Made by a program: the position numbers and the translations under genes
Assembly (NCBI GenBank): GCA_004556205.1
Contig: SFIL01000009.1
Coordinates: 1 to 29,712, forward strand
Reading direction: 5' to 3'
Source: Clostridiales bacterium
GTDB lineage: Bacteria; Bacillota; Clostridia; Oscillospirales; Oscillospiraceae
DNA length: 29,712 nucleotides
Shown here: positions 23,926-29,712 of the stretch, piece after piece
How the letters are laid out: each line of letters begins with the position of its first letter
How positions within the stretch are numbered: position 1 is the stretch's first letter
The notes under the pieces: generated by a model
What the model saw: only the letters and a program-made list of their open reading frames with translations
Told to the model about the DNA's origin: nothing
Databases searched by the model: none

Positions 23926-25422
23926 GTGAATGAAAAAAAACGCATGGAATGGTCGGATTTTGACCTGTTCTGCATCTGCCGCTTCGTTCTCCGCCATATT
24001 TGGATGGCAGTCCTTGCCGCTCTGATCTGCCTGATGAGCGTTTTTCTGCTGCAGAATCTCGCCCTCACGCCTACCTATGCCAGTACCGTGACCTTTGCCG
24101 TCACCTCCCGCTCCACCGTGGGTGCTTCGGTCGGCAATGTCGCCGTAACGGACACCATCGCCGCTAAATTCGGCGAGCTGCTTTCCAGCGACATTCTGCG
24201 CAACGCCGCTGCCGAGCGCATGGGGCTGAACACCTTCCCTGCGGCGGTCAGCGTCTCTGTCCCCGAAAAAACCAACATTCTGATTATGACCGTTAACGCC
24301 GATTCACCCGAGCTGGCATATAAGAGCGCGCTGGCAATCATGGACTGTCACACGGAGTACTCCTCGACGGTTCTCTCCTCGGCAGTGTTGGACAACATCA
24401 ACGGCCCGACTATCGCTTCTCAGCCTGCCGGTGTCTCGTCACGTACGAGGCTCTTGCAGCTATCCGCACCGCTCGGTGCGCTTATCATGCTCTGTGCGCT
24501 TGTTGTGTTCGCCATTCAGGCGGACACGGTGCAAACCTCCTCGGGCGCAAAACGGCAAATCGACGGTAAGCTGCTCGCCACAATCCATCATGAACGCAAG
24601 CACCAAAGCCTGCGCAACCGCCTCGCGCAGAAGAAAACCTCCCTGCTGATCAGCGACCCGACGTGCAGCTTTTACTATACCGAAACAATCCATCAGCTCC
24701 GTGTCCTGCTCGAACGCGCAAAGGAGCGCGAGGGAAAGCAGCTCTTCCTTGTCACGAGCTGCGGTGAAAACGAGGGCAAATCCACCATCGCCGCAAATCT
24801 CGCTCTGTCGCTTGCGCAGAAGCACCGTAAGGTTCTCCTGCTCGACGCCGATCTGCGCAAACCCGCGCAGGCTCTCATCTTTGACGAGCACCCCCAGCAC
24901 GGCAAGGATCTGAGTGCCCTGCTCTCAAAGGGCTTTACAAAAGAGTCCCTCTCTCAAGCAATCATTCATGACGAGAATTCCGGCCTTTACCGACTCTACA
25001 CTGCGCCGCTGCGCAGAAAGACGATGGAAAGTTTTAACGCCGATTCCTTCCGCCCGCTCTTGGAGTCGCTACGTGAGGAGTTCAGCTATATTATCATCGA
25101 TACGCCGCCGATGGGCATCTTTGCGGACGCCGAGGTTCTCGCGGACGCGTGCGACGCATCGCTTCTTGTGGTGCGGCAGGATCTGATGCCCTCCATCGCC
25201 GTGAACGACGCCATTGATACGCTGATGGGCACACGCGCATCCTTCCTCGGCTATGTGCTGAACAATGTCCGCTCCTTCCATTCGTCGGTTCTTCCCGCCG
25301 GAAAGTACGGTTACGGCTACGGATACGGTTACGGCTATGGCTACGGATACGGTTACGGTTACGGCAAAAGCAAGGACAAGTCGAAAAAAACCGTAGAAAA
25401 GGAGGATACGCATCATGGATGA
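23926..25422 (+). CDS. Wzz-like copolymerase/BY-kinase fusion 1, with (YG)10 tail
   Basis: 498 residues from the GTG at 23926, nine bases after GAGGAG. Two membrane segments (about 25-42 and 180-201) enclose an outside Wzz-type domain (FAVTSRSTVG, then VNADSPELAYKSALAIM). The cytoplasmic kinase has Walker A GENEGKST (280-287), Walker A' LLLDADLRKP (Asp307, Asp309) and Walker B IIIDTPP (Asp392). Residues 461-480 are ten Tyr-Gly pairs, then a basic, Lys-rich end. BY-kinases autophosphorylate on a tyrosine cluster at this place, and chain length of the exported polysaccharide depends on it. In most Firmicutes the two parts are separate proteins (CpsC, CpsD); the fusion resembles Wzc of Gram-negatives. 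The gene overlaps the next one by eight bases. Confidence 0.92.
   Translation: MNEKKRMEWSDFDLFCICRFVLRHIWMAVLAALICLMSVFLLQNLALTPTYASTVTFAVTSRSTVGASVGNVAVTDTIAAKFGELLSSDILRNAAAERMGLNTFPAAVSVSVPEKTNILIMTVNADSPELAYKSALAIMDCHTEYSSTVLSSAVLDNINGPTIASQPAGVSSRTRLLQLSAPLGALIMLCALVVFAIQADTVQTSSGAKRQIDGKLLATIHHERKHQSLRNRLAQKKTSLLISDPTCSFYYTETIHQLRVLLERAKEREGKQLFLVTSCGENEGKSTIAANLALSLAQKHRKVLLLDADLRKPAQALIFDEHPQHGKDLSALLSKGFTKESLSQAIIHDENSGLYRLYTAPLRRKTMESFNADSFRPLLESLREEFSYIIIDTPPMGIFADAEVLADACDASLLVVRQDLMPSIAVNDAIDTLMGTRASFLGYVLNNVRSFHSSVLPAGKYGYGYGYGYGYGYGYGYGYGKSKDKSKKTVEKEDTHHG
25306..25365 (+). repeat. Hexamer tandem repeat encoding (Tyr-Gly)10
   Basis: Ten tandem TACGGN/TATGGC hexamers. The third-base changes (T, C, A) repeat in blocks, which suggests growth by duplication. 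Loss or gain of hexamers would alter the number of phosphorylatable tyrosines without a frameshift. Confidence 0.9.
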
Positions 25423-26908
25423 AGAAAAAAGCTCCGGCTTTTTGGAACTGAATCTGCAGGTCCTTCTGCATAACTTTCTGAAAACCGCCAAGCGTCTGAT
25501 TTGGCTCGTCCTTCTTCTCGCGCTTCTTGTCGGTGCGTTTATGTATATCCGCACGGATCGCAGCTACACGCCCCGTTATTCCAGCTCTGCCGTTTTCTCC
25601 GTTAAAGCGTGCTACACCTCGACAACCGATCTGACAAGCTCCAATCCGTATTTGGACAGCAATGCGGCGCAGATGCTCTCACAAACCTTCCCTTACATTA
25701 TTGCAAGCGATAACACGCAGATGCTGCTGCGCTCAGAGCTTGGTATGTCCTACGTCCCGGGCAGCGTAACCGCCCGCTCCACCGCCGAAACGCCTCTGTT
25801 CACCATGACTGCAACATCGGACAACCCGCAGTACGCCTATGATATTCTAATGGCAACCATCGCCGTCTATCCGCAGGCGGCAAGCAGCATTCTCGGTGAC
25901 ACGCAGATTGAGATCATCAACCAACCGCTTGCGCCGTCCTCCGAGCCGATAAATCGGAACACGGCGCTCAGCAGTGCAGTAAAATATATGATCGTTGTCT
26001 TTCTTGTCGGCGTACTTGCGATTTTCCTGTTCTCGCTGACACGCAAGACCGTTCATTCTGCGGAGGATCTGCGCAGGCTCGTTAATCTGAAATGCTTCGC
26101 CTATATCCCGCTGGTCAAGTTAAAAAAGCACTCGAACAAGTCCAAGCTTCTGCTTGCCATCACCAATCCGCGCCTTGGCTCTGCCTTTAACGAGTCGATC
26201 CGTTCTCTGCGCATCAAGCTGCAAAAGGCGCTTGGGGCGAAGAATGCCCGTGTGCTGATGATCACAAGCACCATTCCTAACGAGGGAAAGACTACGGTTG
26301 CCATTAATTTGGCGCTCTCTCTCGCCTCAGAAGGCAAACGCGTGATTCTCATTGACGGCGATCTGCGGAAGCAGTCGATGAAGGAGACGCTTGGTATTAA
26401 TCAATCGTCGGACGGTCTTGTTGAGATTCTTATGGGAACGTCGAAAAACTTCCATCTGCTCAATGTCCCCGATTCGACGCTGCTGCTCCTCTCCGGTGAT
26501 AATACGACCGACAAGCCGCAGCCTTTGCTCGATACGCCGCGCATGAAGCAGGTTTTGTCGCTTCTGCGGGATAAGCTCGATTATATTATTATTGACACGC
26601 CGCCCGCAGGTATCCTCTCCGACGCCGCCACCATCGCAAAATACACGGATGCAACTCTCTATGTCGTGCGGCAGGACATGGCAAACAGCGCGCAGATTCT
26701 CAACTCGATCCAGTCGCTCTCTTCCGGCGGTGTGAATATTGTCGGCTGTGTTCTGAATCAGACGCAGGCAGGCACGACGCGTTACGGATACGGATCAAAG
26801 TACTCCGACAGCTACGGCTATCATTATGGCAGCAAGTATTCCGCTTACGGCACAAAATACTCGCACTATGTTGAGCCGGAGGAAGACGCAGAGAGCAGCG
26901 ACCTTTAA
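25415..26908 (+). CDS. Wzz-like copolymerase/BY-kinase fusion 2, with dispersed tyrosine tail
   Basis: 497 residues; the ATG follows AAGGAGG by about nine bases and overlaps the end of the preceding kinase gene. It has the same plan as the first: membrane segments at about 25-43 and 189-209, outside Wzz-type domain (FSVKACYTS, TATSDNPQYAYDILMA), Walker A NEGKTT with Lys292, Walker A' LIDGDLRKQ (Asp314), Walker B IIIDTPP (Asp394). The tail after about residue 450 holds ten tyrosines in mixed RYGYGSKYS, SYGYHYG and KYSAYG words, then an acidic end. It is clearly a paralogue, but the two are well diverged, so not a recent duplication. The two could work as hetero-oligomers, or set two chain lengths. 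A palindromic repeat follows the stop codon directly. Confidence 0.92.
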   Translation: MDEEKSSGFLELNLQVLLHNFLKTAKRLIWLVLLLALLVGAFMYIRTDRSYTPRYSSSAVFSVKACYTSTTDLTSSNPYLDSNAAQMLSQTFPYIIASDNTQMLLRSELGMSYVPGSVTARSTAETPLFTMTATSDNPQYAYDILMATIAVYPQAASSILGDTQIEIINQPLAPSSEPINRNTALSSAVKYMIVVFLVGVLAIFLFSLTRKTVHSAEDLRRLVNLKCFAYIPLVKLKKHSNKSKLLLAITNPRLGSAFNESIRSLRIKLQKALGAKNARVLMITSTIPNEGKTTVAINLALSLASEGKRVILIDGDLRKQSMKETLGINQSSDGLVEILMGTSKNFHLLNVPDSTLLLLSGDNTTDKPQPLLDTPRMKQVLSLLRDKLDYIIIDTPPAGILSDAATIAKYTDATLYVVRQDMANSAQILNSIQSLSSGGVNIVGCVLNQTQAGTTRYGYGSKYSDSYGYHYGSKYSAYGTKYSHYVEPEEDAESSDL

Positions 26909-26985
26909 GCAAACGCTGATGAAACAGGCTGCAGCAGGCAGCGGTTCTTTTGTCGTCTGCTCTTACAGATTTATTCAGAGTTTCC
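26909..26985. repeat. Palindromic intergenic element, copy 2
   Basis: 77 bases, starting at the base after the stop codon of the second BY-kinase gene and ending 25 bases before the ABC gene. It aligns over its whole length with 28757-28833, including GGCTGC near the left, CTTTTG in the centre and TATTCAGAGTTTCC at the right end. The left arm is the most diverged part (GCAAACGCTGATGAAAC). Confidence 0.75.
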
Positions 26986-27010
26986 CAAATCCACCGAAGG
27001 AGCGCACGCA

Positions 27011-28756
27011 ATGAGTATCGTTCAAAAAATCGTAAAACGCGTGCGCGACGGCACGCTGCGGGAAATCGAGCGTGAGACTCGCTGGATCTACCGCCACACC
27101 CGCGCCTACCGCAAGGCGGTGCTGATGTATGTTCTGCTCGGCCTGCTCTCAACAGGGCTGAGTATGCTCTCTGCCCTCGCGTCTAAGGAGCTGGTCAACT
27201 CCATCGTTCTGCTCGGCACGGACGGCTACGGCGGCAAGCGCATTGCCGCTATAGGCATCGGCGTCGCGCTTCTCGGCGGTCTCGGCATCGCGCTGAGCGC
27301 CTTCATTAACCGCTACGGCGCAAAGATCAATCTGCGCGTATCCAACGAGCTGCGCGCCGAGGTCTTTGATATGTTTCTGCGCACCGATTGGGAGTCGCTC
27401 CAGCAGTATCACTCGGGTGATCTTCTCAGCCGGATCAATACCGATGTGACAACCGTCGCGAACAGCGTCCTCGGCTGGCTGCCGACATTGCTCATTAAGC
27501 TGGCGCAGTTCATCACCTCGCTCACTGTGATTCTCTGCTATGACCCGACAATGGCGCTCATTGCCCTCATTACCGCACCGATCACACTGCTTGCGGCAAA
27601 ACCCTTTGTCTCGAAAATGCGTTTTATGAACAAGGAAATGCGCAATGTCAACAGTGACATGATCGCCTTTCATGAGGAGGCGTTGCAAAACGCGCAGTCT
27701 ATCAAGGCGTTTAATTTAGTCGATTCTTTTTCCGACCGCCTGAGAGGGGTGCAGACCCGCTATTACAATACCGCGCTGCGCTTTAACCGCTTTTCCGTTT
27801 TTAACTCCTCGCTTCTCTCCACCGCAGGGCTGATCGTCAGCTATCTCTGCCTCGGCTGGGGCGCATACCGCCTTTGGCGCGGGAAGATTGACTTCGGCAC
27901 GATGGTGCTGTTTATTCAGCTTGCAGGCTATCTCTCCTCCTCGCTCTCGTCGCTTATCAAGCTCGTTCCGTCTGCCATCGAGTGTACCGTCAGCGCGCAG
28001 CGCATTATGACGATCTTCGACCTGCCGCGGGAAAAGCTTGAGGGGCTCGAGGCTGTGGAGGCGCTCCGAAAAACCGATTTCTCCCTTCACCTTGCAGACC
28101 TTCGGTTTTCTTATCAGTCCGGTGCGCTTGTTTTGGACGGCATCAACTTGACCGTCGCACCGCGGGAGATGATCGCGATCGTCGGTCCGTCGGGAAGCGG
28201 AAAGACGACCCTGTTCCGCATCCTTTTGGCCCTCCTGCGTCCAACCGGCGGCACGGCGGAGCTAATTAGCGGTGAGCTGCGCGTTCCGCTCTCGCCTGCT
28301 ACACGCTCCCTGTTCTCCTATGTCCCGCAGGACAATGTGATTTTCTCCGGCACGATTGCGGACACGCTCCGCCTTGTTCGGCCAAGCGCAACCGATGAAG
28401 AGATCTATGCGGCGCTGGAGGTTGCCTGCGCAGACGGCTTTGTAAAAGCACTGCCGAAGGGCATTTACAGCACCCTGCAAGAACGGGGAAGTTCTCTTTC
28501 CGTCGGGCAGAATCAGCGCCTTGCGATTGCCCGCGCTGTCTTGGCGGACGCGCCGATTCTTTTGCTCGATGAGGTCACCTCCGCGCTCGACATGGAGACG
28601 GAGCAGCAGGTGCTGCAAAACATTGCCGCGCTGCCGAATAAGACCTGCATCATCTCTACGCATCGCCCGAGTGTCCTTTCCCTCTGTGACCGAATTTACC
28701 GCATCCGTGATGCGCATTTAACGCAGCTTTCCAAAGAGGAATCCTGCAAGTTTTAG
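27011..28756 (+). CDS. ABC exporter, membrane and ATPase domains fused
   Basis: 581 residues. The N-terminal half has about six membrane segments of the type I exporter fold (VLMYVLLGLLSTGLSML, FITSLTVILCYDPTMALIA, TAGLIVSYLCLGWGAY). The ATPase half has Walker A GPSGSGKTT (392-400, Lys398), signature SLSVGQ (about 495-500), Walker B ILLLDEVTSALD (Asp520, Glu521) and switch His551. The signature reads LSVGQ in place of LSGGQ, a mild and tolerated change. Half-transporters like this work as dimers and export lipids, peptides or oligosaccharide carriers. The ATG follows GAAGGAG. The place after two polysaccharide kinases suggests export of a surface polymer or its lipid carrier, but a peptide substrate cannot be excluded. 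The stop codon falls inside the flanking repeat. Confidence 0.92.
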   Translation: MSIVQKIVKRVRDGTLREIERETRWIYRHTRAYRKAVLMYVLLGLLSTGLSMLSALASKELVNSIVLLGTDGYGGKRIAAIGIGVALLGGLGIALSAFINRYGAKINLRVSNELRAEVFDMFLRTDWESLQQYHSGDLLSRINTDVTTVANSVLGWLPTLLIKLAQFITSLTVILCYDPTMALIALITAPITLLAAKPFVSKMRFMNKEMRNVNSDMIAFHEEALQNAQSIKAFNLVDSFSDRLRGVQTRYYNTALRFNRFSVFNSSLLSTAGLIVSYLCLGWGAYRLWRGKIDFGTMVLFIQLAGYLSSSLSSLIKLVPSAIECTVSAQRIMTIFDLPREKLEGLEAVEALRKTDFSLHLADLRFSYQSGALVLDGINLTVAPREMIAIVGPSGSGKTTLFRILLALLRPTGGTAELISGELRVPLSPATRSLFSYVPQDNVIFSGTIADTLRLVRPSATDEEIYAALEVACADGFVKALPKGIYSTLQERGSSLSVGQNQRLAIARAVLADAPILLLDEVTSALDMETEQQVLQNIAALPNKTCIISTHRPSVLSLCDRIYRIRDAHLTQLSKEESCKF

Positions 28757-28833
28757 GAAGCTCTGAACAAATCGGCTGCGGCGCTCAGCGGATCTTTTGC
28801 CGATCGCTCTTGCAGATTGATTCAGAGCTTCCT
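28755..28833. repeat. Palindromic intergenic element, copy 3
   Basis: The best preserved copy: AGGAAGCTCTGAACAAATC at the left and GATTGATTCAGAGCTTCCT at the right are inverted repeats, around GGCTGCGGCGCTCAGCG and TTTTGCCGATCGC. Its first two bases lie in the TAG stop codon of the ABC transporter gene, so insertion or drift has used the element to end that gene. Confidence 0.85.
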
Positions 28834-28845
28834 AAGAACGCAGAA

Positions 28846-28897
28846 GATTGCCACGTCCTGTCTTGCGAAGGGCACAGCGACGCGGCAACCTTTTTTT
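28846..28897 (+). terminator. Repeat-derived terminator after ABC gene
   Basis: GATTGCCACGTC pairs with GACGCGGCAACC (two mismatches), with an inner CTGT/ACAG pair, followed by seven T. The arms are the TCATTGCGAGG-type repeat in head-to-head form, so a repeat seems to have become the terminator of the polysaccharide operon. Confidence 0.7.
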
Positions 28898-28965
28898 GCT
28901 TCTTATACAAGATCGTGCTCGACTGTTTCATCTGTTACAAAGGAATGTATTTCAGCAGCGCCATT

Positions 28966-28992
28966 TTAGCACTCTATTAACGAGAGTGCTAA
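28966..28992 (+). promoter_or_regulatory. CIRCE operator (HrcA binding site)
   Basis: TTAGCACTC, nine bases, GAGTGCTAA: a perfect match to the CIRCE inverted repeat bound by the heat-shock repressor HrcA. It lies about 125 bases before the hsp20 start codon. Confidence 0.97.
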
Positions 28993-28995
28993 AAG

Positions 28996-29026
28996 TTCAC
29001 AGTCCGTTCATAGAAAAAGGTATATT
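28996..29026 (+). promoter_or_regulatory. Possible hsp20 promoter next to CIRCE
   Basis: TTCACA (28996-29001) and TATATT (29021-29026) with a long 19-base spacer. The -35 starts four bases after CIRCE, so HrcA bound there would block it. The spacing is not ideal, so the exact start is uncertain. Confidence 0.4.
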
Positions 29027-29115
29027 TGTTCATACTATCGCGGGAAAATAAAGCCAGAAAAACAAATGAGACACGCCCGTGAGGGTGCGTCGGAACTATG
29101 AATGGAGGAATTCTT

Positions 29116-29550
29116 ATGTTGACAATTACACCGTACCGTAAGCACAATGAGGCAAACCTTTATAACCCCTTCCGCGAGCTGGAGGAATTCGAGCGCAGTC
29201 TGTTCGCACCTGATGCCTTAGCTTCCTTCCGCACCGATATCGAGGATGACGGTGATAAGCTGATTCTGTCGGCTGATCTGCCGGGCTTCAAGAAGGAAGA
29301 TATCCATGTGGATATCGACAGCGACCGTTTGGTCATCAACGCAGAACGTCATTCCAACTATGAAAAGAAGGACAGCAAGGGCAATTTCCTCCGCTGCGAG
29401 CGTTCCTACGGCACTTACAGCCGCAGCTTCAGCCTGGAGGGCATCGACGCCGACAATATCAGCGCCAGCTATGAAGACGGCGTTTTGAAGCTCTCGCTTC
29501 CGAAGCAGCAGCCCACCAAAGCGGATACCCGCAGGCTGGAAATTCAATAA
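29116..29550 (+). CDS. Small heat shock protein, Hsp20/alpha-crystallin family
   Basis: An ATP-independent holdase that keeps unfolding proteins soluble in the cytoplasm. 144 residues from the ATG at 29116, seven bases after GGAGG (an upstream ATG at 29098 lacks a site). The N terminus has NPFRELEEFERSLF; the alpha-crystallin domain follows with LILSADLPGFKKEDIHVDID, RLVINAER, then FLRCERSYGTYSRSFSLEGID and the closing YEDGVLKLSLPK, all family hallmarks. The tail is short and lacks a clear I-x-I motif. It is a single gene behind a CIRCE operator and before a strong terminator. In Bacillus, CIRCE controls groESL and dnaK; hsp20 under HrcA is known in some Clostridia. Confidence 0.95.
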   Translation: MLTITPYRKHNEANLYNPFRELEEFERSLFAPDALASFRTDIEDDGDKLILSADLPGFKKEDIHVDIDSDRLVINAERHSNYEKKDSKGNFLRCERSYGTYSRSFSLEGIDADNISASYEDGVLKLSLPKQQPTKADTRRLEIQ

Positions 29551-29574
29551 GCAAAAGCAAAACCGCGAAATAAA

Positions 29575-29611
29575 AAATTGGGAATCAGGACTAAAGCCTG
29601 ATTCCCAATTT
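29575..29611 (+). terminator. Terminator of hsp20
   Basis: A perfect 15-bp stem AAATTGGGAATCAGG/CCTGATTCCCAATTT with a seven-base loop, followed by ATTTT. Confidence 0.9.
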
Positions 29612-29617
29612 ATTTTC

Positions 29618-29632
29618 AGCGTGTCGAAAAAG
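29618..29632 (+). repeat. 15-bp shared word, second copy
   Basis: AGCGTGTCGAAAAAG, identical to 21265-21279. It lies directly after the hsp20 terminator and nine bases before the next repeat. Confidence 0.6.
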
Positions 29633-29641
29633 TCTCCGACG

Positions 29642-29675
29642 TGTCATTGCGAGGAGCGCAGCGACGTGGCAATCC
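29642..29675. repeat. TCATTGCGAGG-type dispersed repeat
   Basis: TGTCATTGCGAGGAGCGCAG followed by CGACGTGGCAATCC. This word class is scattered through many bacterial genomes between genes. Related arms make up the terminator at 28846-28897, and the tandem array at 21286-21868 belongs to a sister type. Confidence 0.8.
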
Positions 29676-29712
29676 AATAAGAAAAGTTCCGTATTCGCCG
29701 GAAATGATGTAA

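Overview
The window looks like chromosomal DNA of an anaerobic, Gram-positive gut-type Firmicute (Clostridia, probably Oscillospirales/Ruminococcaceae-like). The evidence is a CIRCE operator before an Hsp20 gene, strong AGGAGG ribosome sites, an IF3-L35 operon with a non-AUG infC start and an attenuator-like leader, S-layer-homology anchoring, a lipoprotein with a Thr/Glu/Pro linker, and interspersed palindromic repeats of the TGTCATTCTGAGG / TCATTGCGAGG type. The taxonomic guess is inference; no rRNA is present.

Left part (1-7700), housekeeping: on the minus strand the start of rpmI and all of infC (AUC start). Facing away are a lipoprotein and murI (glutamate racemase). Next come a minus-strand family II Mn-dependent pyrophosphatase with a CBS/DRTGG regulatory insert, a plus-strand nucleotidyltransferase plus AraC-type regulator pair, and minus-strand gap (GAPDH). 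Most units have recognisable sigma-A-type promoters and hairpin terminators.

Middle part (7749-21058), the accessory region, all on the minus strand: a 3297-residue secreted, SLH-anchored protein with an endonuclease I domain is followed 40 bases later by a 73-residue, four-cysteine peptide that looks like a RiPP precursor. After two strong hairpins come a membrane-anchored protein of unknown function, an HPr-kinase-like P-loop protein, a radical SAM/SPASM enzyme and a discrete PqqD-like protein, with overlapping or nearly touching ends. I read this as an undescribed-looking radical SAM RiPP system. The precursor ends in Ser, and HPr-kinase-like enzymes of some lasso-peptide clusters phosphorylate a C-terminal Ser, so the final product may be both crosslinked and phosphorylated. 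No exporter or leader peptidase is in the cluster.

Then comes a 1.25-kb gene-free stretch (21059-22311) carrying a palindromic element and a 183-bp-period tandem array. Right part (22312-28756), plus strand: a polysaccharide-control cassette of a CpsB-type PHP phosphatase, a membrane-anchored Ig-like (DUF5011-like) protein, two consecutive Wzz/BY-kinase fusion proteins each ending in a ten-tyrosine tail, and an ABC exporter. No glycosyltransferase is present. A 77-bp palindromic element sits right after the second kinase gene and another overlaps the stop codon of the ABC gene. The window ends with a CIRCE-controlled hsp20 gene, its terminator, and a TCATTGCGAGG-type repeat.
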